Shown piece after piece: positions 1 through 8,670 of a stretch of 40,984 nucleotides of DNA. Both the position numbers and the translations under genes were made by a program. This DNA comes from Mariaggregatimicrobium sp964498785 (GTDB lineage Bacteria > Zhuqueibacterota > Zhuqueibacteria > Thermofontimicrobiales > Thiofontviventaceae): assembly GCA_964498785.1 (NCBI GenBank), contig CAZCJL010000059.1, positions 1 through 40,984 of the forward strand. The letters run 5' to 3'. Numbering within the stretch: the stretch's first letter is position 1; the number at the start of each line of letters is the position of its first letter. The notes beneath the pieces were generated by a model. It did no database searches and was not told where the DNA came from. It worked only from the letters and a program-made list of their open reading frames with translations.

Positions 1-16
1 TAAAGGTATCGAGTGA

Positions 17-44
17 GTCACTTCTCGACTTCGCTCGAAGTGAC
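17..44. repeat. REP-like imperfect palindrome
   Basis: GTCACTTC at 17-24 is mirrored by GAAGTGAC at 37-44, and TCGA steps on both sides extend the stem with a small bulge. Palindromes of this kind are commonly dispersed between genes in FCB-group genomes. It has no T-tract, so it is not a canonical terminator. It lies just outside the left copy of the window-end inverted repeat and may belong to the same element. Confidence 0.5.
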
Positions 45-63
45 ACCTACGGAATCTGTTTAA

Positions 64-115
64 ATACGACATAGCGGCAAGCGCCCATATCTACCATAAA
101 ATATTGAGAAGATAC
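64..115 (+). repeat. Left arm of 52-bp inverted repeat shared with the window's right end
   Basis: These 52 bases match the reverse complement of 40933-40984 at 50 positions; the mismatches are at repeat positions 12 and 18. Similarity stops immediately inside both copies (from base 116 and below 40933), so the inner boundary is sharp. The outer boundary on the right lies beyond the window. This looks like two inverted copies of a dispersed element of which only the inner edge is seen. Confidence 0.85.
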
Positions 116-145
116 CAAAATATCTCGCTAAAGTCAATAAAAGTC

Positions 146-174
146 TTGCATTTTATTTTGAATTTGAATATTTT
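146..174 (+). promoter_or_regulatory. Possible sigma70-type promoter for the S46 peptidase gene
   Basis: TTGCAT (146-151) and TATTTT (169-174) are separated by 17 bases, and transcription would begin near 181. Both boxes deviate from consensus, so this is tentative. A good ribosome binding site, AGAGGAGAT, follows at 207-215 just before the ATG at 219. Confidence 0.35.
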
Positions 175-218
175 TTAACAAATTAATCATTCGTTTACCC
201 AAACTCAGAGGAGATAAA

Positions 219-2312
219 ATGAAGTTAAAATCATCGACGCGCCGCTTTGCAGGAGCGGCTATTTTGCTATATGTTCTATTATTTTCAACAACAAATGGGC
301 TTTTTGCCGATGAAGGCATGTGGACTTTTGACAATCCGCCCACCGAAAGGCTGCAGCAACGTTACAATTTTACGCCGACGGATGAATGGCTGGATCATGT
401 ACGGCTGGCGAGTGTCCGGTTTATGGATGGCGGATCGGGATCGTTTGTCAGTCCTGACGGATTAGTGCTCACCAATCACCATGTGGCAATGGGGCAGCTT
501 TCAAAATTATCGACTGCGGAGAACAACCTTGTGGCGACTGGATTTTATGCAGAAAACAGAGAAGACGAGCTAAAATGCCCGGATCTAGAAGTGAATATAT
601 TGGTATCATTGGATAATGTGACTGACAAGGTAAAAGGAGTGGTCACCGCTAAAATGAGCGATCAGGAAGCGCTTAAAGCCCGCAAGGCAAAAATCGCTGA
701 GATCGAAAAAGAGCTGAATGTAAAAACCGGAATGCAATATGATGTCGTTAAGCTGTATCATGGCGGCGAATACTGGGCCTATGGTTACCGCAAATATACG
801 GATGTACGGCTGGTTATGGCGCCGGAGCGACAGGCGGCCTATTTTGGTGGCGATCTGGATAACTTCACGTATCCGCGCTATGATCTGGATATGGCCTTTT
901 TTCGGGTGTATGAAAATGACAAACCAGTGAAATCCGATCATTATTTAAAATGGAATGCAACAGGCGCGGACAATGGCGAGCTGGTGTTCATATCCGGAAA
1001 TCCCGGTTCCACTGACCGTCTTTACACGTATGCCCAACTAACATTTCAACGGGATTACCAGTATCCGATGCTGCTCAAATATATTCACAAACGATTGGAA
1101 ATATTGCGGGACTATGCCCGCAAGGGTGCGGAAGAACAGCGCCGGGCACTGGGACAAATTTTTGGACTGGAAAATGCGGATAAAGCGCTGACCGGAGAAT
1201 TAATCGGTTTGATGGATGACGATTTGATGGCTGCCAAAAATAAAGCGGAAGCTGATTTTCGTGAAAAAGTGGCGTCCAAGCCGGACTGGCAGGAAAAATA
1301 TGGCGATGCATGGGAAAACATTGCAGCGCTGATCAAGAAAAACGAGCAAGTCGCCAATGCAAGATTTTATGCAAATTTGCGAGGTTCCTCCCTTACCAGG
1401 TATGCAAATCAAATTGTGCGTTACGTTGCAGAAATTCAGAAACCGGATGCTGATCGTCTCGAAGGCTATCACGATTCGGAACTGGAACGGTTGAAGTTTT
1501 ACTTACTTTCTCCTGCGCCGGTTTACAAAGACCTGGAAGCGGCTGTGCTACTGGGAACATTGAAAATGTCCATAGATGTGCTGGGCAAAGATCATGAATT
1601 TGTAAAAACTGTTCTCAATGGAAAAGAACCGGAAGATGTTGTAAATAATATTTTTGATAATACAAAATTAGATCAGATCGATATCCGCAAACAACTGTTA
1701 GAAGGCGGCGAAGAAGCTGTAAAAAAATGCAACGATCCGATGATTGTGCTGGCGCGGCAACTCGATCCGTATTTGCGGGAACAGGAAAAAGGGTATCGTG
1801 AAAATATCGAAAGCAAGTTGACCCCGGAATCCGAAAAAATCGCACATGCACGGTTTGCTGCTTATGGCAAAAACATGTATCCGGATGCAACGTTTACGCT
1901 GCGTTTGGGATATGGTGCAGTAAAAGGGTACTCTTACAACGGAACAGAAGCGGCTTTTAAAACAACGCTGTACGGGTTATACGACCGCTCTCTGGGTTTT
2001 GATCAACAAGGTGCGTTTGCGCTGCCAGATCGGTTTTGGGAACGTCAGGATCAGCTTGACTTATCCACGCCGGTAAATTTTGTCTGTACCTGTGATGCAG
2101 TGGGCGGAAATTCCGGCTCTCCGGTATTCAATAAAAATGCAGAGCTGGTGGGCGTGCTGTTCGATGGCAATATCGAAAGCCTGCCAGGACGCTTTATGTA
2201 CGATGAAACGAAAAACCGGTCGGTCTGCGTTCACAGCGCGTACATGACTGAAGCCCTGCGAAAATTATATGATGCCGAAAAACTGGCGGATGAGCTTGAG
2301 GGTGTTGAATAG
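219..2312 (+). CDS. S46 family dipeptidyl-peptidase (DPP7-type specificity predicted)
   Basis: An exported serine peptidase that removes dipeptides from the N-terminus of peptides; characterised members act in the periplasm of asaccharolytic Bacteroidota. The 697-residue length is usual for the family. Residues 1-30 form a signal peptide. The catalytic His lies in LVLTNHHV (about 82-89) and the nucleophile is Ser632 in GGNSGSPVF. The residue 18 places after the serine, which separates DPP7 (Gly) from DPP11 (Arg) in studied enzymes, is Gly650, predicting preference for hydrophobic rather than acidic P1 residues. The start at 219 is fixed by AGAGGAGAT at 207-215. The gene is transcribed alone and followed by a strong hairpin. 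The family is certain; the specificity is inferred from one position. Confidence 0.95.
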   Translation: MKLKSSTRRFAGAAILLYVLLFSTTNGLFADEGMWTFDNPPTERLQQRYNFTPTDEWLDHVRLASVRFMDGGSGSFVSPDGLVLTNHHVAMGQLSKLSTAENNLVATGFYAENREDELKCPDLEVNILVSLDNVTDKVKGVVTAKMSDQEALKARKAKIAEIEKELNVKTGMQYDVVKLYHGGEYWAYGYRKYTDVRLVMAPERQAAYFGGDLDNFTYPRYDLDMAFFRVYENDKPVKSDHYLKWNATGADNGELVFISGNPGSTDRLYTYAQLTFQRDYQYPMLLKYIHKRLEILRDYARKGAEEQRRALGQIFGLENADKALTGELIGLMDDDLMAAKNKAEADFREKVASKPDWQEKYGDAWENIAALIKKNEQVANARFYANLRGSSLTRYANQIVRYVAEIQKPDADRLEGYHDSELERLKFYLLSPAPVYKDLEAAVLLGTLKMSIDVLGKDHEFVKTVLNGKEPEDVVNNIFDNTKLDQIDIRKQLLEGGEEAVKKCNDPMIVLARQLDPYLREQEKGYRENIESKLTPESEKIAHARFAAYGKNMYPDATFTLRLGYGAVKGYSYNGTEAAFKTTLYGLYDRSLGFDQQGAFALPDRFWERQDQLDLSTPVNFVCTCDAVGGNSGSPVFNKNAELVGVLFDGNIESLPGRFMYDETKNRSVCVHSAYMTEALRKLYDAEKLADELEGVE

Positions 2313-2318
2313 ATCTTT

Positions 2319-2358
2319 CTGACGTGCGACGCACCCCAAAAGGTGCGTCGCACATCAG
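2319..2358. repeat. Strong palindrome downstream of the S46 gene
   Basis: GTGCGACGCACC (2324-2335) and GGTGCGTCGCAC (2342-2353) form a perfect 12-bp stem with a 6-base loop. CTGA (2319-2322) and TCAG (2355-2358) extend it across one mismatch. No T-run follows, so it is more likely a REP-type dispersed palindrome or mRNA-stabilising hairpin than an intrinsic terminator, although it sits 6 bases after the stop codon. Confidence 0.7.
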
Positions 2359-2360
2359 AT

Positions 2361-2407
2361 GCAGTTCATAAATGCTCCTAAAACGCACAGGGGAACTGAA
2401 CTCCGGA
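2361..2407. repeat. Short relic of the MITE-like element
   Basis: GGAACTGAACTCCGGA (2392-2407) differs at one base from the right end of the element at 19521-19703. GCAGTTCATAAA (2361-2372) resembles its left end. The interior with the AACCTTCGCAAGGG arms is missing. This looks like an internally deleted or decayed copy. The remaining sequence up to 2573 shows nothing I recognise. Confidence 0.4.
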
Positions 2408-2588
2408 GCAGGCTTCGTTCTTAAGTGATTCAATAAAATGATTGATCTGTTACTTGCGGCAAAATAAACCCACCCATCCCCAAGTTTTTGAAATTTTAGC
2501 TTGTAAATCCGATTTTTTCTTATTATCTTTGAATTTTATCCATTGAAAAAATTGACTTAATATACTATCTATCGAGGAGGTTTATTAC

Positions 2589-4430
2589 ATGTTTCATCAT
2601 CCATTCAGAACAGTTACCTGCGGCGAATTACGCAAATCAGATGCTCAAAAACAAGCCATCCTCTCCGGCTGGGTGCATAGCTTGCGCGACCACGGTCAGT
2701 TAATTTTCATTACTCTGCGCGATCGTTATGGTTTAACCCAGGTTGTTTGTGATGAAAACAGTTCGAAAAAAGTATTTGACCTGGCAAAAAATTTAAAATC
2801 CGAATTTGTGCTCCGGGTAACAGGAAACGTTGTTGCCCGACCGGACGATATGGTAAATAAGGAACTTGATACCGGCGAGATCGAGGTATGGGCGTCGGAG
2901 ATCGAGATTTTAAATGATTGCAAATTACTTCCTTTTGAAATAGACCGCGAAATTCCGGTGGGTGAAGACAAACTGCTGAAATACCGCTATCTGTATCTGC
3001 GGCGATTAAAAGCCCGGGAATTCATTCTGAAACGATGCGAGATCACGAAATATGTGCGGGACTTTTTGACAACCAAAGGATTTCTGGAAATTGAAACACC
3101 ACTACTAACCAAAACAACTCCCGAAGGAGCACGGGATTTCCTGGTACCTTCACGGATTTTCCCTGGCACTTTTTTCGCACTTCCGCAATCACCACAGCAA
3201 TATAAAGAACTATTAATGGTCGCGGGGTTTGACCGTTATTTTCAGATTGCCCGCTGTATGCGCGATGAAGACCCCCGCGCCGACAGAATGGTGGAACATA
3301 CGCAGATTGACATGGAAATGTCCTTTGTCTCACGAGACGAAATTATTGATATACTCGATGAAATGATCATTGGCGTTGTCACCGATGTTTCCGACAAAAA
3401 ATTAATGTTCACTCCGCTGCCCCGGCTCAGTTATCATGAGGTCATGGAGCGATTTGGTTCGGATAAACCAGATTTACGATTTGGAATCGAAATCAAAAAC
3501 GTTACAGATGCTGTGCGAAAATCGGATTTTCGTGTGTTCTCAGAAACCATTAAGAATGACGGCGTGGTCAAGGGAATTGTCGCTCCGGATTGTGGACATT
3601 ACTCCCGCAAAGACCTCGATGGATTGATCGACATTGCGAAAAAATTTGGCTTAAAAGGGCTGGTGTGGATTATTCCACAGCAAGACGGGCAAATCCGATC
3701 TTCCGCGGGCAAACATCTGGCGCCGGGAATCTTGCAGACGATTGTGCAGTCGACTGAAGCCAATACAGGAGATTTGATTTTATTAGCCGCGGATAAGAAT
3801 GAACTTGTTCGAAATGCACTTGGACGTTTGCGCCTGCATTTTGGCGAAATACTGGGGCTGCGCGATCCAAATGTCGTGGCATTTGCCTTTGTGGTTGATT
3901 TTCCGCAATTTACCTGGGATGAAGAAGCGAAGCGATACGATCCGGTTCATCACATGTTCGTACATCCCAAAGAAGAACACCTGCCATTGCTGGATACCGA
4001 TCCGCTAAAAGTGATCAGCACCCAATTTGATGTCATCTGTAATGGCTACGAATTGTGCAGCGGCAGTATTCGAAATCACACCCGTGAATTGCAGATGAAA
4101 ATCATGCGCATGATCGGACTTTCGGACGAAGAAATCGAATCAAAATTTAATCATCTGTTGACCGCGCTGGAATACGGCGCGCCTCCGCATGGCGGCGCAG
4201 CGCCGGGACTGGATCGGCTGGTAATGGTATTAACCGGGACAGAGAGTATGCGCGACGTGGTCGCATTCCCAAAAAAGCAAACCAGTCAGGATCCGTTGAT
4301 GGACGCCCCTTCTTCAGCCAGTGATGAACAGCTTGCCGAACTCGGCATCAAAGTCGATTATGATGTGATGAACCCGGAATGGGTTGAAGAATTGAAAAAA
4401 ATGAAAGCGTTTGATCAACGAACGTTTTAA
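2589..4430 (+). CDS. aspS: Aspartyl-tRNA synthetase, bacterial type
   Basis: A cytoplasmic class II synthetase that charges tRNA with aspartate. The 613 residues fit the bacterial form: N-terminal OB-fold anticodon-binding domain (about 10-130), catalytic core, GAD insertion (about 295-420) and C-terminal motif 3. Motif 2 is in FQIARCMRDEDPRADR and motif 3 in GAAPGLDRLVMVL. The start is set by GAGGAGG at 2574-2580. In the OB fold it has RDHGQ, with His35 where E. coli has Leu. The position of E. coli Lys82 carries Asp87. Both resemble non-discriminating enzymes that also make Asp-tRNA(Asn). gatE follows 106 bases downstream, linking two indirect aminoacyl-tRNA pathways. The non-discriminating reading is inference from remembered signatures. 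Confidence 0.97.
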   Translation: MFHHPFRTVTCGELRKSDAQKQAILSGWVHSLRDHGQLIFITLRDRYGLTQVVCDENSSKKVFDLAKNLKSEFVLRVTGNVVARPDDMVNKELDTGEIEVWASEIEILNDCKLLPFEIDREIPVGEDKLLKYRYLYLRRLKAREFILKRCEITKYVRDFLTTKGFLEIETPLLTKTTPEGARDFLVPSRIFPGTFFALPQSPQQYKELLMVAGFDRYFQIARCMRDEDPRADRMVEHTQIDMEMSFVSRDEIIDILDEMIIGVVTDVSDKKLMFTPLPRLSYHEVMERFGSDKPDLRFGIEIKNVTDAVRKSDFRVFSETIKNDGVVKGIVAPDCGHYSRKDLDGLIDIAKKFGLKGLVWIIPQQDGQIRSSAGKHLAPGILQTIVQSTEANTGDLILLAADKNELVRNALGRLRLHFGEILGLRDPNVVAFAFVVDFPQFTWDEEAKRYDPVHHMFVHPKEEHLPLLDTDPLKVISTQFDVICNGYELCSGSIRNHTRELQMKIMRMIGLSDEEIESKFNHLLTALEYGAPPHGGAAPGLDRLVMVLTGTESMRDVVAFPKKQTSQDPLMDAPSSASDEQLAELGIKVDYDVMNPEWVEELKKMKAFDQRTF

Positions 4431-4447
4431 GATTTAATCACGAATTA

Positions 4448-4476
4448 AGATTTCCGCCTCTCACGTATGGAAATCT
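4448..4476 (+). other. Hairpin between aspS and gatE
   Basis: AGATTTCC (4448-4455) and GGAAATCT (4469-4476) form a perfect 8-bp stem around a 13-base loop. There is no T-tract. It could be an attenuator, a processing site or a weak terminator between the two genes. A smaller CCGG-CCTTAA-CCGG inverted repeat lies right at the gatE ribosome binding site. Confidence 0.35.
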
Positions 4477-4536
4477 ATCTATGCTGCATTTATCAAATTA
4501 AAAATTCCGAACAACCGGCCTTAACCGGAGGAATGC

Positions 4537-6447
4537 ATGATCAAACCGTATGAAGAAATGACGCCGCACGATTATCATCAATTAGGATTAAAAGCAGGTC
4601 TTGAAATCCATCAGCAGCTTTTCACAGATAAGAAACTATTTTGCCGGTGCAAGGCTGGTGAGTACAGTGAAAAGTATGACGCTGAAATTTTACGACACAT
4701 GCGCCCAACTCTTTCAGAACTGGGCGAATATGATGGAACCGCGCTGATGGAATTCAAAACAAAGAAGGAAATTGTTTATCAACTAAATACAAATACAGTC
4801 TGCACGTATGAAATGGATGACGCACCGCCGTTCGAGCTGAACCGTCAGGCTTTGGATAATGGACTGGAAATCACCATGCTGCTGAACTGCAATGTGGTTA
4901 GCGAAATTCATATTGCACGCAAACAATATCTGGATGGCAGTATTCCCACTGGTTTTCAGCGTACGACAATTCTGGGCATTGAAGGTGAAATTCGGTACAA
5001 AAATCGTACGATTGGCATTATCCAATTAGGTCTTGAAGAAGACGCCTGCCGTGAAGTAAGCGATAATGGTCACATCCGCACTTACAAAACCGACCGCCTT
5101 GGAATGCCACTGATCGAAATCGTAACCTATCCTGATATGCGCACGCCACAGGAAGTCGCTGGTGTATGCCAGATTTTGCGCCAATTGACACACATGACTG
5201 GCAAAGTGAGGCGCGGCATCGGCGCCGGCCGGCAGGATGTAAATGTGAGTATTGAAGGCGGAACACGTATCGAAATTAAAGGCGTGCCTCGCATTCCGCT
5301 TATTCCGTTGCTGGTTCATAATGAGGCCGGCCGGCAAAAAGCATTGCTGGAAATCAAGGATAAACTCAACCAGCGCGGTATTTCGCACGATTCATTTAAA
5401 GCTGATTTTTACGATGTCACTGAAACTTTAAAAAATACTGTTTACCAGCCCATTCAAAATTCCTGGAATGAACAATTCAAAGTAAGCTGCGTTCGATTGA
5501 ATAAATTTAAAGGAATTTTACGACATCCGACACAACCAGACACCAATTTTGCCAAAGAAATTTCAGACCGTGTTCGCGTGGTGGCCTGTCTCGATAAAAT
5601 ACCGAATATCATTCATTCGGACAGTGACGATGTGACCATTGGCAGCACTAACTGGACGAAAATCAGGAAGCTGTCACAAGCAACGCCTGATGATGCGCTG
5701 GTGATCGTTTGGGGAAATCCACAGGATGTGCAAACTGCGGAAAAGGAAATCGCCCTGCGAGCACGGGAAGCAATCGACGGCGTCCCCAGTGAAACACGCC
5801 AGGCGCTTTCCGACGGGAACAATGGATTTGAACGAATTTTACCAGGCGCTGACCGGATGTATCCGGACACTGATTTGCCACCGATTGCGCTTACCAGCGA
5901 TCATTTAAAACGAATTCAGCAAAACTTACCGGAACTGCCATGGGAAAGAGTCGATAGATACCAAAAATCAGGTCTTTCCGAGCATTTAATCCGGGAATTG
6001 CTTGTCTCTCCTTTTTCTAATATGTTCGATATCGCGATCAAAAAATATAATGTACTCCCCTCTTATACCGCACACATTTTTACGGCATTATTTAAACACT
6101 GGAAACGATCGGGACATAATCCGGGCAAATTTTCCGAGAATGCCATCCTGGAGCCATTCAAAAAACACTCGGAAAAGCAACTTGCAAAGGAAGCGATCCC
6201 CATTCTGCTTGAGGAATTGGTAAAAAATGGTAACCCGACTTCTCAGTTTACGCCAATCAAGGACAGAGAGCATGAAAGAGTTATTCATGACATTATCTCG
6301 AAAATTTCACTGACAGAGCTGAGGGATAAAAACCAGATATACGATTTTCTGATGGGAAAGGTGATGTCTCAATTAAGGGGGCGAATTGACGGGAAGATAA
6401 TCGCCTATTATGTAAAAAAAGTAATGGATGAACTATCTCTGGTTTGA
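4537..6447 (+). CDS. gatE: Glu-tRNA(Gln) amidotransferase subunit E (archaeal type)
   Basis: GatE is the tRNA-binding, glutamyl-phosphorylating kinase subunit of GatDE, which converts Glu-tRNA(Gln) to Gln-tRNA(Gln) with ammonia from GatD. The 636 residues match archaeal GatE rather than GatB (about 480). The amino end has GLEIHQQL and KKLFCRC, typical of the GatB/GatE cradle. The central DGSIPTGFQRT and GLEEDACRE motifs follow, then an AspRS-like GAD insertion (about 290-410) and the helical tail and YqeY-like C-terminus. The start is set by GGAGGA just upstream. The 3' end overlaps the convergent add gene by 15 bases. No gatD is present in the window. GatE is the rule in Archaea and rare in Bacteria, so this is a notable possible transfer. 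Confidence 0.9.
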   Translation: MIKPYEEMTPHDYHQLGLKAGLEIHQQLFTDKKLFCRCKAGEYSEKYDAEILRHMRPTLSELGEYDGTALMEFKTKKEIVYQLNTNTVCTYEMDDAPPFELNRQALDNGLEITMLLNCNVVSEIHIARKQYLDGSIPTGFQRTTILGIEGEIRYKNRTIGIIQLGLEEDACREVSDNGHIRTYKTDRLGMPLIEIVTYPDMRTPQEVAGVCQILRQLTHMTGKVRRGIGAGRQDVNVSIEGGTRIEIKGVPRIPLIPLLVHNEAGRQKALLEIKDKLNQRGISHDSFKADFYDVTETLKNTVYQPIQNSWNEQFKVSCVRLNKFKGILRHPTQPDTNFAKEISDRVRVVACLDKIPNIIHSDSDDVTIGSTNWTKIRKLSQATPDDALVIVWGNPQDVQTAEKEIALRAREAIDGVPSETRQALSDGNNGFERILPGADRMYPDTDLPPIALTSDHLKRIQQNLPELPWERVDRYQKSGLSEHLIRELLVSPFSNMFDIAIKKYNVLPSYTAHIFTALFKHWKRSGHNPGKFSENAILEPFKKHSEKQLAKEAIPILLEELVKNGNPTSQFTPIKDREHERVIHDIISKISLTELRDKNQIYDFLMGKVMSQLRGRIDGKIIAYYVKKVMDELSLV

Positions 6448-7446
6448 TAAAATATTTTTTGCCAGTTTTTCTTTATCATCTTTTTCAAGAAATGAAGATT
6501 CAACAGCATTTAAAACGAGTTGATTGATTTCTTTGATGGAGAATTTCAAATAATCGTGCAGAAAGAAGAATTCGTCTGTCAGCGAACTACCGAACATAGT
6601 TGGATCGTCTGAATTAATCGTGATTATCAATCCTTTTTTAAACAGATCCCGCACCGGATGTTTTTTATAGGAAGGGAACACGCTGGTTTTCAAATTGCTG
6701 GTCACACAAATTTCCAAAGGAATTTTCATATCAGCAAGGGCATTTATTAGATTTTCATCTTCAATAGCCCGCACACCATGTCCGATTCGTTCCGCCCGCA
6801 GAGCATCGATGGCAGCCCAAATCGATTCCGGTCCCGCTGCTTCTCCGGCATGAGCCACTACGCGAAGCCCATTATTGATCGCCAGCTTAAAAGCGTCTGC
6901 AAATGGCTCTGGCGGAAATTTTTGCTCGCTTCCGCCTAAACCGACGCCGATCACTCCGCTATTCACAAACGGCACTACCTGCCGCACACGTTCCAAAGCT
7001 GTCTTCGCACCGAGATCGCGAATAATATCCGCGATCAATGCACAGCGAATGTCAAATTCATCACGCGCACGTCGGATACCAGATAACGTCGCCTCTGTTA
7101 TTTCCTCTACTTTGATATCATTGCCAAGAAAATCCCATGGAGAATAAAATGCTTCTACATACACTACATTCTGCTCATGTAAATTTTTCAAAGTCGCATA
7201 CGTGCAATCTTCAAAATCCTGCGGCTGACGAAAGAATTTGTTTTTCCAGACCCAGGTCTCGATAAAATGCCGGAAGTCCTGGAATTCAAACTTCGCTGCG
7301 AGGTCGTTCACTGAAGCCACATCCGGATCACCGCCGTATTTTTGAATCAATTCAAATAAAAATTCATGCGTAAATGCTCCTTCCAAATGAACATGCAGTT
7401 CAACTTTTGGCATTTCCCGAATATATAGCTGATTTTTATTTTGCAT
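6433..7446 (-). CDS. add: Adenosine deaminase family protein
   Basis: A cytoplasmic zinc hydrolase that deaminates adenosine to inosine and ammonia. The 337 residues are normal for the family. Zinc and catalytic residues are all visible: His18 and His20 in VELHVHLEG, His199 and Glu202 in VVAHAGEAAG, His223 in RIGHG, and Asp280/Asp281 in NSDDPTMFG. The gene lies 12 bases behind ahcY, whose product adenosine is its expected substrate; removal of adenosine would pull the reversible SAH hydrolase reaction forward. AAGGGG precedes the ATG. Related enzymes acting on 5'-deoxyadenosine, methylthioadenosine or S-adenosylhomocysteine itself cannot be excluded from sequence alone. Confidence 0.93.
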   Translation of the reverse strand: MQNKNQLYIREMPKVELHVHLEGAFTHEFLFELIQKYGGDPDVASVNDLAAKFEFQDFRHFIETWVWKNKFFRQPQDFEDCTYATLKNLHEQNVVYVEAFYSPWDFLGNDIKVEEITEATLSGIRRARDEFDIRCALIADIIRDLGAKTALERVRQVVPFVNSGVIGVGLGGSEQKFPPEPFADAFKLAINNGLRVVAHAGEAAGPESIWAAIDALRAERIGHGVRAIEDENLINALADMKIPLEICVTSNLKTSVFPSYKKHPVRDLFKKGLIITINSDDPTMFGSSLTDEFFFLHDYLKFSIKEINQLVLNAVESSFLEKDDKEKLAKNILSNQR

Positions 7447-7458
7447 CGCGAGCCCCTT

Positions 7459-8670
7459 TTATGATTCGTCTATTTCAATTCCGTCGACTGTTAGTTTTTG
7501 CCGGACAACCATCTCATCAATGTGTTTCGGAACCTGATAAACATCCGGGGTAAGCTTCGGCGATTTTAGCAAATAGTGAATGCAGGCAAGTTGAACCGAA
7601 AACGATAGATCCATAATTTCAATCGGATGTCCCAGTCCGCCTGCGATGTTGATAATACCTCCCTGCGCCAGCAGATAAAGAAATTTGTTCTCTGATAGTT
7701 TAAACTCACGGATTTCCTCTCTCACATCTGTTTCTGATAAAGTCATATTTCGTAATGCAGGGACGTCAATTTCAAAATCAAAATGACCGGCATTTGCCAG
7801 AAACGCGCCATTTTTCATCTGTTCAAAATGCTCTGTACGGATTACATGTTTTTTTCCGGTAGCGGTGATGAATAAATCACCGACCCCAACGGCGCTGTTT
7901 AAAGTCATTAGTCTAAATCCGTCCATTCTCGCTTCCAGCGCTTTCCAGGGATCGATTTCCGTGACAATAACCTCGGCGCCCAATCCTTTTGCCCGCAATG
8001 CGATACCTTTGCCAACCCAGCCGTACCCGATAATGACAACAATCTTGCCGGCAATATTCATATTCGTCAAATGCATAATCGCCGTCCATGCAGATTGCCC
8101 GGTTCCGTAACGATTATCGAACAGATACTTTGAAGCAGCGTCATTAATGGCAATTGCCGGATACCGCAGTTTGTTCTGTTGGGCAGCCATTCGCAGCCGG
8201 TTTACACCGCTGGTAGTTTCCTCACAAATCCCTGTCAATTCTTTGCCAAATTCAGAATTCTCGTATAAAAATTCGCTCACATCTCCGCCATCATCGACAA
8301 CAACGTGTGGCTTCATTTCACAAATTGCCCGAATATAACGTTGAAAATCTTGATCAGAAGCGCCATGTTTGGCATAAACATAAACGCCATTCTTTACCAA
8401 CGCTGCTGCAATATCGTCTTTGGTTGAAAGTGGATTACTGCTGGTAATTCGTACTGTAGCGCCAAGTTTTTGAATTGTCAGCGCGAGGTACGCTGTTTTT
8501 GCCTCAAGATGAATGCACATTGCAATCCGCTTATTTTGAAACACACCATCTTCTTTAAATCGTTCGGACAGCGTATTCATTACAGGCGTCCACCTGGCCA
8601 CCCAATCGATTTTAATTTGTCCTTGCGGCGCGAGACTCATGTCCCGGATATCATATTTATTTTGATTCAT
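7459..8670 (-). CDS. ahcY: Adenosylhomocysteinase (S-adenosylhomocysteine hydrolase), short form
   Basis: Hydrolyses S-adenosylhomocysteine to homocysteine and adenosine using bound NAD, relieving product inhibition of methyltransferases. At 403 residues it is the short form found in archaea, Thermotoga and many FCB bacteria, lacking the roughly 40-residue insert of eukaryotic and proteobacterial enzymes. Visible motifs are CIHLEAKTA in the substrate domain, DDGGD, the NRYGTGQS signature, the NAD-binding GYGWVGKGIA and NAGHFDFEID near the C-terminal third. The start overlaps the end of plsC by 14 bases, implying coupled translation, and add follows after 12 bases. The assignment is firm; use of an inosyl analogue, as in some methanogens, is possible but not suggested by the add neighbour. 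Confidence 0.95.
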   Translation of the reverse strand: MNQNKYDIRDMSLAPQGQIKIDWVARWTPVMNTLSERFKEDGVFQNKRIAMCIHLEAKTAYLALTIQKLGATVRITSSNPLSTKDDIAAALVKNGVYVYAKHGASDQDFQRYIRAICEMKPHVVVDDGGDVSEFLYENSEFGKELTGICEETTSGVNRLRMAAQQNKLRYPAIAINDAASKYLFDNRYGTGQSAWTAIMHLTNMNIAGKIVVIIGYGWVGKGIALRAKGLGAEVIVTEIDPWKALEARMDGFRLMTLNSAVGVGDLFITATGKKHVIRTEHFEQMKNGAFLANAGHFDFEIDVPALRNMTLSETDVREEIREFKLSENKFLYLLAQGGIINIAGGLGHPIEIMDLSFSVQLACIHYLLKSPKLTPDVYQVPKHIDEMVVRQKLTVDGIEIDES

